DNA of 64,000 nt from Gari tellinella (taxonomy: Eukaryota > Mollusca > Bivalvia > Cardiida > Psammobiidae): assembly GCA_922989275.2 (NCBI GenBank), contig OV277861.1, positions 14,408,540 through 14,472,539 on the forward strand, in the 5' to 3' direction. The position numbers and the translations under genes are program-made. The notes below the pieces were generated by a model, which saw nothing but the letters and a program-made list of their open reading frames with translations, made no database searches and had not been told where the DNA came from. Shown here piece by piece: positions 9,917 to 20,830 of this stretch. Position 1 is the first letter of the stretch; each line of letters begins with the position of its first letter.

Positions 9917-10156
9917 TAGTCTAAGCTGCAAGGAGTGCCCTGCGCTTGACTAGTTTGCAGTTTGCAATCGGTTAACATATATAAAGTAATACAAACCAAG
10001 CTGTAGGGGCTGCCCCGCCCTTGACCAACCTACTGGTTGATAGTTGCTGGCCTATATGGTCAATTAAAAACACTTCAAGTAACTGCACATGATAATCCTA
10101 GGATAACTCCACATAAAACCTAATAAGAAAACAAGCAGAAGGGATTGCCCTTCGCT
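9917..10156 (+). other. Three look-alike RNA hairpins between SGNH ORF and ORF1
   Basis: Hairpin 4 (9917-9952): TAGTC, AAGC, GCAAGG-AGTG-CCCTGC (one mismatch), GCTT, GACTA. Hairpin 5 (9997-10023): CAAG, AGGGG-CTG-CCCC, CTTG. Hairpin 6 (10134-10156): AGC, GAAGGG-ATTG-CCCTTC, GCT. Compared with hairpins 1-3 the inner stem changes in pairs (GCAAGG/CCTTGC to GAAGGG/CCCTTC) and the outer stems covary. Position before ORF1 mirrors the position of hairpins 1-3 before the SGNH ORF. Confidence 0.75.
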
Positions 10157-10318
10157 CTGAAAGATTCTAAGAGTCTGCACCTGCGCCGTTAGATTGGTGG
10201 GCACTAATTTCCCGGCTTCACAACCCGGAAGGTTGGTGAACAGTAATTTATATCTAGGCACTCTCCCTTCAAAAATGTTAACAAGCACCCTAGTACCTTT
10301 AAGAGACAGAAAAAGGAA

Positions 10319-11260
10319 ATGGCAGATGCCGGTTCAGTCAAAAGAAAGGGGAGGCCAGCAAATACAAGGTCAAATAACTCTGCCAGAACAAATTATCCCA
10401 TAACCTCTAGAACGGGAAAAATCAGACTGATGAAGCTTGGGACTGTCAAGTATGTAACAAAACCTTCCCCAACAAGGACGATAAGCTCCTGGAATGCCAG
10501 AGATGTAAGGATCACTTTTGCATAAAATATCTTGGTAAATCAGAACAAGAATATAACTGGATGACAAAGAGTGACACCATGTGGTTCTGCACATCCTGTA
10601 GAGAGAAGGTAGAGAGAAATATAGTTGTAGACATGGACATTGAAGAGAGATGCACCGAGATGGCTGCTGCATTTGAACATAGGATAAAGCGTTTAGAGCA
10701 AGAAATGACAGAAAAATGTAACCATGAGCAGGTTAGGGATATCATTCAGGATGAAATACGCAAAGAAAAAGAACGAGTCAGCATTAGGTGCCTGTGGAAA
10801 AAATCCAGAGGAAGAAATGAATAGCATTCTCAGTGAGTTGAACGAAAGGAAAACAAGAGAAAGTAACATTATTATTTATGGAGTGCAAGAAACATTGTCT
10901 GATGACAGAAGTTCTAGGCTGGAACATGACAGGGATGCAGTACAAGAAGTTGCGAACTGCTGTGAAACAAATATAGGTGAAGAGGACATCATAAAAATAA
11001 TAAGACTTTGTAAATTTGACAGGAAAAAGGTAGAGGACAGCCAATTCCAACTAATGGACAGCCCAGAAGAGAGAAAACAAAAAGTGAAAAAAATCAGACC
11101 CCTTCTGGTCACCCTAAGCGACCCGAAACTGAAAGCTGGATTCTTCAAAGGAGGAAATAAGCTGAAAGACTCTTCAAATCTCCAACAAGTTAGCCTAGCA
11201 AATGACCTGACAAGAAATGAACGTGAAAAAGAAAAACTCTTATTTCAAGAGGCCAAGTAG
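10319..11260 (+). pseudogene. LINE ORF1: PHD finger, coiled coil, RRM-like region; two frameshifts
   Basis: Starts at ATG 10319 (MADAGSVKRKGRPANTRS). After a one-base shift in the A-run near 10415 the frame reads a C4HC3 PHD finger at about 10441-10610: DCQVC, ECQRCKDHFC and WFCTSC with the usual spacing. A charged helical, probably coiled-coil segment follows (EHRIKRLEQEMTEKCNHEQ). A second shift near 10790 leads into KTRESNIIIYGVQE and VKKIRPLLVTLSDPKLKAGF, a pattern like the RNA-binding (RRM-like) part of LINE ORF1 proteins. It ends at 11260, 47 nt before ORF2. In life it would bind element RNA and perhaps chromatin through the PHD finger; this copy is inactive. Confidence 0.8.
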
Positions 11261-11307
11261 AGGGAAGCAGATTCGGGGGAATACCGCTTCAAGGTCAGAG
11301 GGCCACC

Positions 11308-14300
11308 ATGGGCAAGAAAAATAGTAAAATTCAAGCCAAGAAGATATTAAATACAAAACAAAATGTACATAGGGAAGACTGTAATGATACTGTAAATAGT
11401 CTAAATTGTTTCTACACAAATGCAGACCAATTTCTAAACAAATTCAATGAGTTCTAAGTCAGAATTAGAGATAGTAAACCAAAGATTATAGAAAGTCAAA
11501 AAACCAAAGGATGAAACTAAACCCAGCAGAATTCAACACAAACTGGATAAATAAATATGAAATGTTTCACTCAAATTTAACTAGTGAAACAGGTAGAGGC
11601 ATGATTTTATATATCCATAACACCCCCAAGGCCGAAGAAGTTTCCATGGCTGTTGAGTTTGAGGAAAATCTTTTTGTCAAAATTAAAACAAATAGCAAGG
11701 ACACATTACTTGTAGGGCTGATTTATAGATCACCAAGTGATCATACTGAAGAAAAAAACAAGAAATTAAGGGAACTCATTGGTTTTGCTACAGAAATGAA
11801 ATTCAAACACTTATTGATAATGGGAGATTTTAATTACCCAAACATAGACTTGGACCTTCAAATAGCAAATAAAGAGAACTCATCTGAACAAAAATGTGTG
11901 CATCTTATTCAGGATAAATTCCTATTTCAACACATTAACAAACCCACTAGATGGAGGGGAAATGATGAGCCCAACTTACTCGATCTGTTAATAACAGATG
12001 ACGAGTTTGAATTATAAGACATTGAACACCAGAGCCCACTTGGGAAAAGTGATCACTGTGTTATCACATTTAAATATATTTGTAGTACAGTTATGAGAAA
12101 TATCAAGAAAAGTAGGAAAAACTATAACAAGGTTAATTATAACTTACTAAGGGAAGAAATGAGCCAGGTCAACTGGGGAGGAATACTGGGCGAAAGTAAA
12201 AACGATGTCAATACAATGTGGGGAAAATTTAGAGACAAACTTAGAGAAATTGAAGACAAACATGTACCAATACGTACAGTTTCAAACAAAACAAATAGAG
12301 TGCCGCTAGACAAAAAAACAATAGAATTGATCAAATCAAAAAACGCTCTATCCAGAAAATTTGTAAAAACTAAGGATCCGGCAGTGAGGAAAAAGTATAA
12401 TAGTACGAGAAATTAAGTTACAAAGCTAGTGAGGAGAGCTAGGAAAGCATATGAAGATAATACGAGCAGTAGAAGCTAAATCAAATCCAAAAAAGATTTG
12501 GCAATACATAAACTCCAAAAGTAAAATTAAACAAGGGATTAGTAACATGTGCATTGATCCGCTGCATCTAAAATCTCAAAAGGTCGAAGATGATCAATCT
12601 AAGGCAGAAATACTAGAAAAATACTTCAGTACAGTTTTTACCAAAGAACCAGAAGAAAATATACCACACTTAGAGGGGAAATCAGTAGATTTGCACCGAG
12701 CATTAAGAATAACAGAACATGATACTCTGAAAGCACTTACAGCCCTAAATCCAAACAAATCGCCAGGTATGGATGAATTACATCCTAAATTTATTAGACA
12801 ACTAAGGCACGAATTAATGATACCACTCAATATGATATTCAATAAATCTCTATTAGAGAAAAAAGTTCCAAAATAATGGAAAGATGCAAGAATCACTGCT
12901 ATTTACAAAAAGGGAAATAAATCACTTGCCAGCAACTATCGACCGGTAAGCCTAACTTCTGTTATAGGTAAAGTAATGGAAAGGCTAGTTAGGGACCACC
13001 TCATAGAACATTTTAGGATTAACAAACTATTTACTAAAAAGCAATATGGCTTTATATCCGGAAGATCAACTTCACTACAATTAATTAAGGTGCTGGACGA
13101 ATGGACTGAGACCTTAGACCGAGGTGAGGGAATTGACTGTATATATATGGACTACCAAAAGGCGTTTGATACTGTCCCCCATGATAGACTGCTAAAAAAA
13201 CTAGAAGCATACAAAGTCAATGAAGATGTCATCAAGTGGATTGAAGATTTCTTAACTGACAGAAGACAACAGGTCACAATAAATGATCAAACCTCTATCT
13301 GGCAAAAAGTCACATCAGGTATACCCCAAGGGTCCGTCATTGGTCCCGTACTGCTTGTCATATTCATAAACGACTTACCCGACCTAGTCAACTCGACAGT
13401 ATTCCTATTTGCAGACGATACTAAAATTTATAAGGAAATTAAGGAAGATAAAGATAGAGCGATACTACAGGAGGACCTGGAAAGCCTCACAAACTGGAGT
13501 AATAAATGGCTCCTCAAATTCCATCCAGAGAAATGCAAGTTTCTACATGTAGGGAAACACGAACCACCAAGCAGTTTTACATATAAATTAATGAACAATG
13601 AACTGGATCGTATAACCCAAGAAAAAGACATAGGAGTCATAGTAAATAATAAGTTAAGTTTTGAACATCACATCTGTGAAAAAGTAAAGAAAGCAAATTC
13701 AATGGCAGCAATTATAAGAAAAACCTTCTACAATTTAGACCAAAACAATTTCCTACCACTTTATAAAGCCCTTGTCAGATCTCATCTAGACTATGCTAGC
13801 TCGGTATGGAATCCACATAAAGAAGGATTCAATGAACAAATAGAAGGCGTCCAACGTAGAGCCACAAAACAACTCCCAAATTTTAGCGAGTTAACCTATG
13901 AGGATAGACTTAAAAAATCAAACTTCGAACCTTAAAATATCGTAGATACAGAGGGGATATGATAGAAACGTACAAAATAATAAGTCAGGTATACGATCCC
14001 GAAGTGGCAGGTTTTCTAAAAATGAGAAAGTATAACGCAATGAGAGATTGGGGTAGGGATAACTAAAAATTACTCTTCTCACAAAGACCTAGGTTAGATG
14101 TAAGAAAATAAAGTTTTACAGTGAGAGTAGCAAACATCTGGAATAGCCTCCCAGAACATGTCATCTCAGCTAAAAATGTCAACACTTTCAAAAATAGGCT
14201 AGACAAATTTTGGGAAAATCAAGAGGTCTTTTATAATTATAAAAGTGATTTAGTTTGCACAAGTAATGCAGGAACCGGAAGCACCAGTGCAAGCCAAGAA

Positions 14301-14357
14301 AAAGAGTCTGACGAAGAGGACCAACCAGGACCTTTGTCAGAAAACAACGCTAAGTAA
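11308..14357 (+). pseudogene. LINE ORF2: AP-like endonuclease and reverse transcriptase, broken
   Basis: The start ATG at 11308 lies in a perfect Kozak context, GCCACCATGG. Endonuclease signatures are LNCFYTNADQFLNKF, LIYRSPSDHTEE, LIMGDFNYPNIDL and GKSDHCVI. RT signatures are NKSPGMDELHPKF, YRPVSLTSVIGKVMERL, YMDYQKAFDTVPHDRLL, SGIPQGSVIGPVLL and the catalytic FADD box (LFADDTKIY), then KWLLKFHPEKCKFLHVG. The C-terminus ends with RVANIWNSLPEHV and a Ser/Glu-rich tail. Damage: frameshifts near 11495, 12440 and 13928; in-frame TAA codons at 11449, 12015, 12414, 12874, about 14062 and 14109. All these stops are TAA. Its products would nick target DNA and copy the element RNA; this copy cannot. 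Confidence 0.9.
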
Positions 14358-14367
14358 CGCCAAGTAA
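14346..14367 (+). repeat. LINE 3' terminal short repeat
   Basis: Two near-perfect copies of ACGCTAAGTA end the element. CR1-type LINEs end in short tandem repeats rather than poly(A). The same words, reversed, end the right-arm LINE at 33193-33212. Confidence 0.75.
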
Positions 14368-14620
14368 TACTGTTATAAGAAGGTTACTAACACATAACAC
14401 ATTTTTTTGCGAAAGCCAATAGATACATTATATTGTAATAAGGGGGATTCTGAACAAATAACACGTTTTCAAAACATACATTGTACATAAGGGTGTTAAT
14501 TCAAACATAGCACGATTTGTTTCGAAAGCCAATAAATCCAATATGCTGTAATAGGGAGGTTATCCAATCCAATTTGTTTTGAAAAACCAAAATATACATA
14601 ATACTACAATAAAGGTGTCA
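14368..14620 (+). repeat. Satellite units after the LINE
   Basis: Units with AATACTGTTATAAG, CCAATAGATACATTATA and AAGCCAATAAATCC resume directly after the LINE. Confidence 0.8.
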
Positions 14621-15283
14621 TTTAACCGTCACCTGGACCTTTAAAGCACTACCGTTTAGAAACTGTTCGGGTCCATCCATTGGGCATTTGTGTTAGTTTT
14701 CAACTCCAAGATAGGCATTAATGACATTACTAATGCCGAATTATTAATGGGTTAATTCATACCCTATGTTATGGATAACGCCGAACATTGTTTTCACTTT
14801 TGTCATGACAACCAGTGACGAGAATAACACGGAAAGCTAAGTGTTTTGCTATAAATTTGAAATTTATAAAATAACTTATGCACAAAAAATACAAATGGGA
14901 AGATGTGGACCTATTTGTCAGTGGATAAACATTTCATTACATTAAGTGTGTACCTTTTACCGACTTGTGTAAAATACTTTTAGAAAATGACCATAATATG
15001 TTTTGGGTCCAGTGGACACCTACTATCTTTAACGCATATTAGCGTCGGTTAATATGCAATTTGCAACTACGACTGGTTTGAAACTTTACTAGGTGAACAT
15101 ATGTAATCAAAGAGCTTCCCAGCTAATCAATCTAGGCGTTTGTCAATCTTAATGTCTGCTAGCAATTTGTTCATAGCAATCGTTGTCTAAAATATTCTAA
15201 ATCGCATGGTGCTTGTCTAAGCCCTTAGTGTATGCATTACGCTGGCACTGAGCCAGTTACACGTACAGTATATGTGATATTAT

Positions 15284-15427
15284 ATAAATATTAGATGGCA
15301 GTTTGCGTGACATTCAAATTGTCAACCCGAGAAACAGCATGTCACCCCGAGGCGTAGCCGAGGGTGACATTCTTGTTTTCGAGGGTTGACAATTTGAATG
15401 TCACGCAAACTGACATCTAATATTTAT
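15284..15427. repeat. Foldback palindrome with CGAGGC/GCCGAG tip
   Basis: Arms AAATATTAGATG.CAGTTTGC, GTGACATTCAAATTGTCAAC and their reverse complements, with the inner hairpin GTCACCC and CGAGGC-GTA-GCCGAG. Absent from the duplicated copy near 17735, so it is a mobile insertion. Confidence 0.85.
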
Positions 15428-15916
15428 TTTATTACACCGAGCTTATCAACCCTGGCTTTGGAATCGTTTTATTCGTATTTTATAAAATGTGTTGTGAGCA
15501 CCAATTTAGCACGGACATGTACATAACGCGGGAAATGACGTCGCCGTCTTACGACGTCACATTGTTTATAATTATATTACAAGTAAACAAAGAAGAATAA
15601 GTAAATTGAAGAAACAGCGTCTTTACATTGTCGAGGTGGCAAATATCCTCTTCCGAAATTATGGCAAATCGTTAAGGACAGAAAATGCCAAAAGTTGATT
15701 ATAAGTTACCACTCTTTAAAACGTTCCAATGTATCCAATAGCGATTGGCATGTCAAGGCTGACAGTACGTTTTCGGACGTAGTAAAAAAGTAATGTCCTT
15801 TAGAATGACGTCACGAATATCATAAAGAGTGACAGTATAGATGTAAAAGACATGCAAAATGTTAACTGTAGGTTTATGGGAATTTAACATTGTAACTCAA
15901 AGCGAGGTGTAATAAA
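15428..15916. mobile_element. Non-autonomous element with TTTATTACACC termini
   Basis: Ends TTTATTACACCGAGCTT and AA.GCGAGGTGTAATAAA are inverted. About 490 bp with no transposase frame. Also absent from the paralogous locus near 17740. Confidence 0.65.
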
Positions 15917-16158
15917 CATATATATTGATCGTAACAAACACATACCTTAAAATGGTTCAGATATAATATGTTTTAACTATTCGTTGCTAAACACCATGTT
16001 ACGATTTCTACAAATGATAAAGCCTGTTTCAATGTCTGATTAGCGGCGTGAATGAGTTCTAAAAGCATTTGTATGCATAACCATAGGCCGGTCAAATCCA
16101 CCTGGGTCATTGCAATGAAGTATGCTAAGATTATTGTGTTAACCATCGACTGCATTAA

Positions 16159-16366
16159 ACCATTACCCCATTCAACCCCTTTTTACACCTTTAATTCATT
16201 CCTCTACTGAAGAAAATAGTTCCAATGTATACTGTTACAAATAAGAATCTTACAAAATAGTTTCTATATTCTTACAGATAATAGCTTAAAGCAGGCTGAC
16301 AGTAAAGTAATTCTCTTCAAGTGGGCAATTATCTTCCAAACAAGAAACAGCCTGTGGGGTAATGGG
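16159..16366. mobile_element. TTAA-type MITE, GCAGAATG-hairpin relative
   Basis: TTAA at 16155-16158 and 16367-16370; TIRs CCATTACCCC and GGGGTAATGG. The internal AGCTTAAAGCAGGCTGACAG and AAACAAGAAACAGCCTGTGG match the family, but the central hairpin is decayed. Confidence 0.7.
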
Positions 16367-16389
16367 TTAATTATAATACATGTATGAAA

Positions 16390-16660
16390 AAACAAGATAT
16401 TGTGTTAAAATAAGGTATATATTCGAAAAACAATATTTACATAACATTGTTATAAGCTGGAGTTATTTATAACAAAAACCAATTTGTTTGAAAAACAATA
16501 AGTAAAAGAAAATTGTTATAAAGGGATTACAAATTACAAAGCACACTTCTTTTTAGAAAACCAATGAAACACATAACATTGTGATAAACGGAGTTCATTT
16601 AAAGCACAAAACATGTTTTGAAAACCAATAAATACCTAATACTGAAACAAGAGGGATACT
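16390..16660 (+). repeat. Degenerate satellite units
   Basis: Same ~64-bp motif family (AATTTGTTTGAAAAACAATA, ATAAACGGAGTTCATTT), homologous to 2120-2297 without the MITE insertion. Confidence 0.65.
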
Positions 16661-16800
16661 TAAACCCGCCACTGTTCTCACTAGGCGTGAAAGTAACTGT
16701 AAAACCACCCTGAAACCTGTTGGATAGCAATTTCATGTTTTCAAGAGAGTCTCTGACATACTCACATTCAATGGAATGTTTCAAATCAAACAATCAAAAA
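16655..16800 (+). repeat. Dispersed repeat, second copy
   Basis: Partner of 2525-2690, with shared TTCTCACT.GGCGTGAAAG and CTGACATACTCA. Confidence 0.7.
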
Positions 16801-16899
16801 TAACGGACGGATCTTTTCTTATTATTTGCCTAGACAGTCGAACAGTAAATTTATGCTTCGAAACTTTTTACCGGACTAGGTGTAACAACCAAATCTTGG

Positions 16900-17100
16900 C
16901 AGGGCAATCTTTTAAACACAAAACCAAGTTTATTTCGAAAACCAATAAATACATAATACTATAATAAGGATGTTTCTTAACAAATAACACGATTTGTTCT
17001 ATACAAATAAATACATAATACAACAATAAGGGGGTCCAACGCAAAACGTATTTTTTGGAAAACAAATAAAAATCTAATACTACAATAAGGAGGTTATTTA
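16900..17100 (+). repeat. Satellite units
   Basis: Three units with ACCAATAAATACATAATACT and AACACGATTTGTTC, leading into duplication copy 2. Confidence 0.75.
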
Positions 17101-17990
17101 ACCGTCACCCGGACCTTTCAAAACTACCGTTTAGAAACTTTTCGGGTCCATTTTGGGCATTTTTGTCAGTTTTCTACGCCTATATAGACACTATCGACAC
17201 AACTATTGCCGAATTATTAATGGGTTAGTTTATACCCTATGATATGGATAATGCCGAACATTGTTGTCACTGTTGCCACATCAACCAGTCCCCATAATAA
17301 CACGAAAAGCTGAGTTTTCATAGAATAACCTGTGCACAAAATGTAAATATGGGAAGATGCGGACCTATTTGTCACTGAACATACATTTACATTTCACTAC
17401 ATTAGTTTTGTTACTTTTACAGAAATGAGCAAAATATTTGAAGAAAATGGCCAAAATATGTTTGGGTCTAGTGAATCTCTACTAGTTATTAACGTTAGTT
17501 ATTATGCAATTTGCAACTATGACTGATTTGAAACTTTACTAGTCGAACATATGTAAACAAACAGTTCCTAGCTAATAAATCTGGTCAATTTGTCAATCTT
17601 TTTATCTGCTAGCAATTATTTCATAGCAATCATTGTCTAAATTATTCGATATCTCATGATGCACGTCTAAGCCCATAGAGTATGAATAACGCTGGCACTA
17701 AGCCAGTTACAGGTAAAGTTTATGTGATATAACTTGTATGGTAAGAACATGTAATGAATGTAACACACACATAACTTAAAATGGTTAAGATGTAAGAGTT
17801 TAAACTAGTCATTGCTTTACACTATGTTATATATTCTAATAATAAAAATGCCTGCTTCACATGTCTGATGAGCGGCATGAATGAGTACTAGACGCATTTG
17901 AAGATGTAACCACAGGCCGGTTTACCGACATAGTTCATCGTTATTGGGTGTGCTAAGATGTTTCCTGTGTTAACCATCAACTGCTTTCAA
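17090..17990 (+). repeat. Segmental duplication, copy 2
   Basis: Partner of 14610-16152 and serves as the empty site for the elements at 15284-15916. Confidence 0.8.
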
Positions 17991-18037
17991 TATGATACAT
18001 GTATGACATAACACGAACATGTATTATATATAAAGTA

Positions 18038-18405
18038 CAGCTTTCCCTCTCTATAATGACCCTCCCAACAACGACTCCCTCCTTACAACGACCATTTCCG
18101 CAGTTCCCTAAACCGGACAATTCTGTCTAACAATTTTACTGCTGCAATGTCGTCTGCTTAAAATTGTCGTCTGCTGTTTTTCTTAAAATCACATATAAGC
18201 TGACATTGTGATAATATAAATGCAATTATGAGTGACAAACAGCTTGAAACTAGATCAGACGCCGCGTTACGCGGCGTCTGATCTGGATTCAAGCTGTTTG
18301 CAAATGTAAGCCTAGTCTTGATTTTCCCTCTCTATAACGACTCCCTCCGAACAACACATACAATCCGTGTCTCCCACTGGATGTCGTTGTAGAGAGGGAG
18401 CACTG
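18038..18405. mobile_element. pogo-like MITE, family 2, carrying a GACGCCGCG hairpin
   Basis: Ends CAGCTTTCCCTCTCTATAAT and GTTGTAGAGAGGGAGCACTG with TA on both sides. Inside, at 18240-18299, is an almost perfect palindrome: CAGCTTGAA, GATCAGACGCCGCG-TTA-CGCGGCGTCTGATC, TTCAAGCTG. TTGTCGTCTGCTT occurs twice. The same design is at 42927-43287. No transposase. Confidence 0.8.
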
Positions 18406-18600
18406 TATAGAGGAGGCAACAAAACGGTCGTCGTTGAAATCAAACACAGATGGACGATATCCATTCATCATTGTAGCTATAGATGGACTATCTGGCAATC
18501 CAGTCCGACCATCAGCTCAAACACAAGCTGTTCGCTCTCAGTTTCACCGCGCTGAGACAGAATAAAGACAAAGACACAGAGAAATATATCTAACACGTAC

Positions 18601-18930
18601 AGCAGGCACTGACGTCAACGTTAATCCAGAATGGATATTCAGACTCCCACATATCAGGGCTGCCTTAAGCTGACATAAAAAAATCTAAGATTTCCAAATT
18701 TGCATTTTTTAAATGCGAGTTTACGAATCGTACCTTTTCCCCATCGCCTGATTCTAGTTTTGTTGACACGTGGCTGCTTAAAACAGGCACTGGCGGGCAA
18801 CGTTAATCCAGAATGGATATTCAGACTCCCAAATATCAGGGCTATCATAAGTTGACATAAAAAATTCTAAAATTTCAAAATTTGCATTTTTCAAGTGCGA
18901 TTTTACGAATCGTACCTTTTCCCCATGAAA
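18601..18930 (+). repeat. Tandem pair of ~181-bp units
   Basis: Both units contain CGTTAATCCAGAATGGATAT, TCAGACTCCCA.ATATCAGGGCT, TTGCATTTTT.AA and CGAATCGTACCTTTTCCCC. Part of the unit recurs inverted at 56150-56214. Confidence 0.8.
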
Positions 18931-19716
18931 CAATGAAGACGGCTGCTGTTTATAAGGTATATCAATTTTCTTGAAATTTATATCATAAATAAAGAAGTAT
19001 TTTAGTCGGTAATCACGGTTTCCGCTAATAAGAAGGCATGTGTCGGTTAAGAACAAATTTTGAAAAGTCCGCCAAATGATTGCTCTCTGGGTCCAAGGAT
19101 TATTTCGCGAATGAAAAGCATATGACCCGCCTCCTCTGCGAATCTTAACTACAGGTCACGCCCTTTCGGGAAATAGCGTTTACACGAATTGAACGTCTAT
19201 GGAATTAAATAGGGCGAATGTAAATATTTAATATATAGCGATATTACCATCATGAGTTGTCTTAGCACTTCGGATTTTCATGTTCAGGGCCCGTATTCTG
19301 AAACATTCTAAGTATTTAACTAAGACATTTCTAAACTCCTACATTTTCAACTAAGATTGTTTTTCTCTAACTTTTACTCTAAGAAAATACTTAATTATTT
19401 TCTTAGCGAAAAAAAACCTAAGAGTAAATTATGGCCGTTATCAGGGAATTTCCCGACTAAAATGACGTCACTATTCTCGCACACTAACACATACACGACT
19501 GTTTATTTGCGGAGTAGTTTTCTTCTTACGTTTATAAAGCAGCAATAATTGTCCCAGAATAGGTAGAATAGATAATTTATAGAAAAAACATGAATAAAAA
19601 TCGTTGATAGAATCTATGTTTTAGTAATAAATTATCACTGTATGTAACAAAATAAGCGTAAATGCATAATTAGTTTCACAATTATAATTAACTAACAAGC
19701 CACATTTCAACGAAGT

Positions 19717-19789
19717 CGCCGTGGCTCAATCGGTAGCGAGTCTTACTTGCATGTCGGGGGTAGCCGGTTCGAACCACACAGGGTACACT
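19717..19789 (+). other. tRNA-like sequence in left arm
   Basis: A-box TGGCTCAATCGG and B-box GGTTCGAACC at tRNA spacing, starting GCCGTGGCTC. The acceptor arms do not pair well, so it is more likely a SINE or tRNA-derived promoter than a working tRNA gene. An inverted copy lies in the right arm. Confidence 0.6.
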
Positions 19790-19802
19790 TATTTTTTCTT
19801 GA

Positions 19803-19991
19803 GAGTTTACTTCTTCACAGTTCCATTGTTGTCTACTTTTTTAAAGTTAATTGTAAGACAGTATGACTGAAAATAATTCAATACGAGTGCTAAATAGTTT
19901 GGATCCTGATCAGACGCTGCGTTACACGGCGTCTGGTCGAGGTCCAAACTGTTTGCAAGCACGCTTTTAGGCGCCATTGCGAGTGGAAGGG
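19803..19991 (-). mobile_element. TTAA-type hairpin MITE, truncated
   Basis: Right end GTGGAAGGGTTAA (TTAA 19992-19995). Hairpin GGATCCTGATCAGACGCTGC with returning arm GGCGTCTGGTCGAGGTCC. Matches the reverse complement of 20438-20674 but lacks its far end. Confidence 0.7.
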
Positions 19992-20104
19992 TTAAAGCAT
20001 GCTTAAATTGAAGTTAAAGTCTCCAATTAGAAGGTGTCCTTCTGATTGTCAGTCTGCTTAAAAAAAAACACTTATTATGCTAAGAGCGACTTGGTTAAAC
20101 GTTG

Positions 20105-20180
20105 TCAACAGTTTGTATACAGTATAGATCCAGATCTGACGCCACGTTATGCGGCGTCTCATCTGGATCCAAACGTGCTT
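20105..20180. repeat. GACGCCACG/GCGGCGTC hairpin
   Basis: AACAGTTTG, GATCCAGATCTGACGCCACG, TTATGCGGCGTCTCATCTGG, ATCCAAACG. An isolated hairpin module without clear MITE ends. Confidence 0.7.
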
Positions 20181-20437
20181 GTCAGTTATTATTTACTTTT
20201 CTTAAGTTTGCAAAGCATCAAACTTATTATGTCGTTTTTCTGCAGATGATATGTTTGCAGCAGCTGACAATTCTGCATGACAAGAGTTAAACAGCAACCT
20301 GCAGGACAATTTTCATAGAGCTTTTCAAATAGCAAGAAAGAGTAGAAACATTAAAGTCATTTCTAGAACAAGCAGGCTGACAATCTGAAGGAAAAATTCT
20401 TATTGGAGACTTTTACTTCAATGTCAGCATGCTTTAA

Positions 20438-20674
20438 CCCTTTCACTCTCAACGGCGCCTAAAGGCACGTTTGCAAACAGTTTGGACCTTGCTCATACAC
20501 CGCGTTACGCGGCGTCTGATCATAATCAAAACTGTTTAGCACTCGTATTGAATTATGTTCAGTCATACTGCCTTACAAATAACTTTTAAACGATATTGCA
20601 GACAACAAAGTTGAAGCAAACGACATTAAAACGGTGAAGAAGTAAACTATCACGAAAGTTTTGCAGTGAAAGGA
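20438..20674. mobile_element. Type copy of the TTAA hairpin MITE
   Basis: TTAA 20434-20437 and 20675-20678; TIRs CCCTTTCACT and AGTGAAAGGA. The central palindrome lies at 20475-20535 (GTTTGGACC, CACCGCG-TTA-CGCGGCGTC, AAACTGTTT). 237 bp; no ORF. TTAA duplication suggests piggyBac- or Kolobok-driven movement. Confidence 0.85.
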
Positions 20675-20756
20675 TTAAGCAGTTATTTGTATTTAAAGAA
20701 ACGAATCTTTTGAAATAATGATGTTGATTTTAAAAAAAGTTTGTGAAGAAAAACAA

Positions 20757-20830
20757 TGTACACTGTGTGGCTCGAACCGGCTACCCCAAATATGCCAGTA
20801 GACTCGCTACCGACTGAGCCACGGCGACTT
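20757..20830 (-). other. tRNA-like sequence in right arm
   Basis: Reverse complement shows GCCGTGGCTCAGTCGGTAGC (A-box) and CCGGTTCGAGCC (B-box). It mirrors 19717-19789. Confidence 0.6.

Larger units (their letters stand above)
8032..14366 (+). mobile_element. Near full-length CR1-like non-LTR retrotransposon
   Basis: About 6.3 kb inserted in the ~64-bp satellite: the unit is broken at ..ACATAAT and resumes at AATACTGTTAT. The order is a 1-kb leader with three hairpins, an SGNH-hydrolase ORF (9069-9809), three more hairpins, ORF1 with PHD finger and coiled coil (10319-11260), ORF2 with endonuclease and RT (11308-14357), and a short 3' repeat of ACGCTAAGTA. CR1-like LINEs are known to carry esterase or PHD domains in the first ORF; here both occur in separate frames. 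The 5' boundary is inferred from the satellite break. Confidence 0.85.
14610..16152 (+). repeat. Segmental duplication, copy 1
   Basis: Homologous over its length to 17090-17990, offset about 2.48 kb. Shared landmarks are ATTTAACCGTCACC.GGACCTTT, TACCGTTTAGAAACT.TTCGGG, GCTGGCACT.AGCCAGTTAC and CATAGGCCGGT. Copy 1 holds an extra 0.63 kb (15284-15916) made of two inverted-repeat elements. No gene is seen in either copy. Confidence 0.8.

Noticed and set aside
11449..14111. Reassigned TAA codon as explanation of the all-TAA stops in CR1-like ORF2
   Set aside because: The same positions also show frameshifts, the I-like LINE carries TGA and TAG stops, and the host exons end normally; AT-biased decay explains the pattern.
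18420..18520. Possible integrase-core-like text (AIDGLSG)
   Set aside because: Too short, no catalytic triad, no flanking domain.
19717..19789. Functional tRNA gene
   Set aside because: Pol III boxes are present but acceptor arms do not pair, and the sequence is duplicated inside a mobile inverted repeat.
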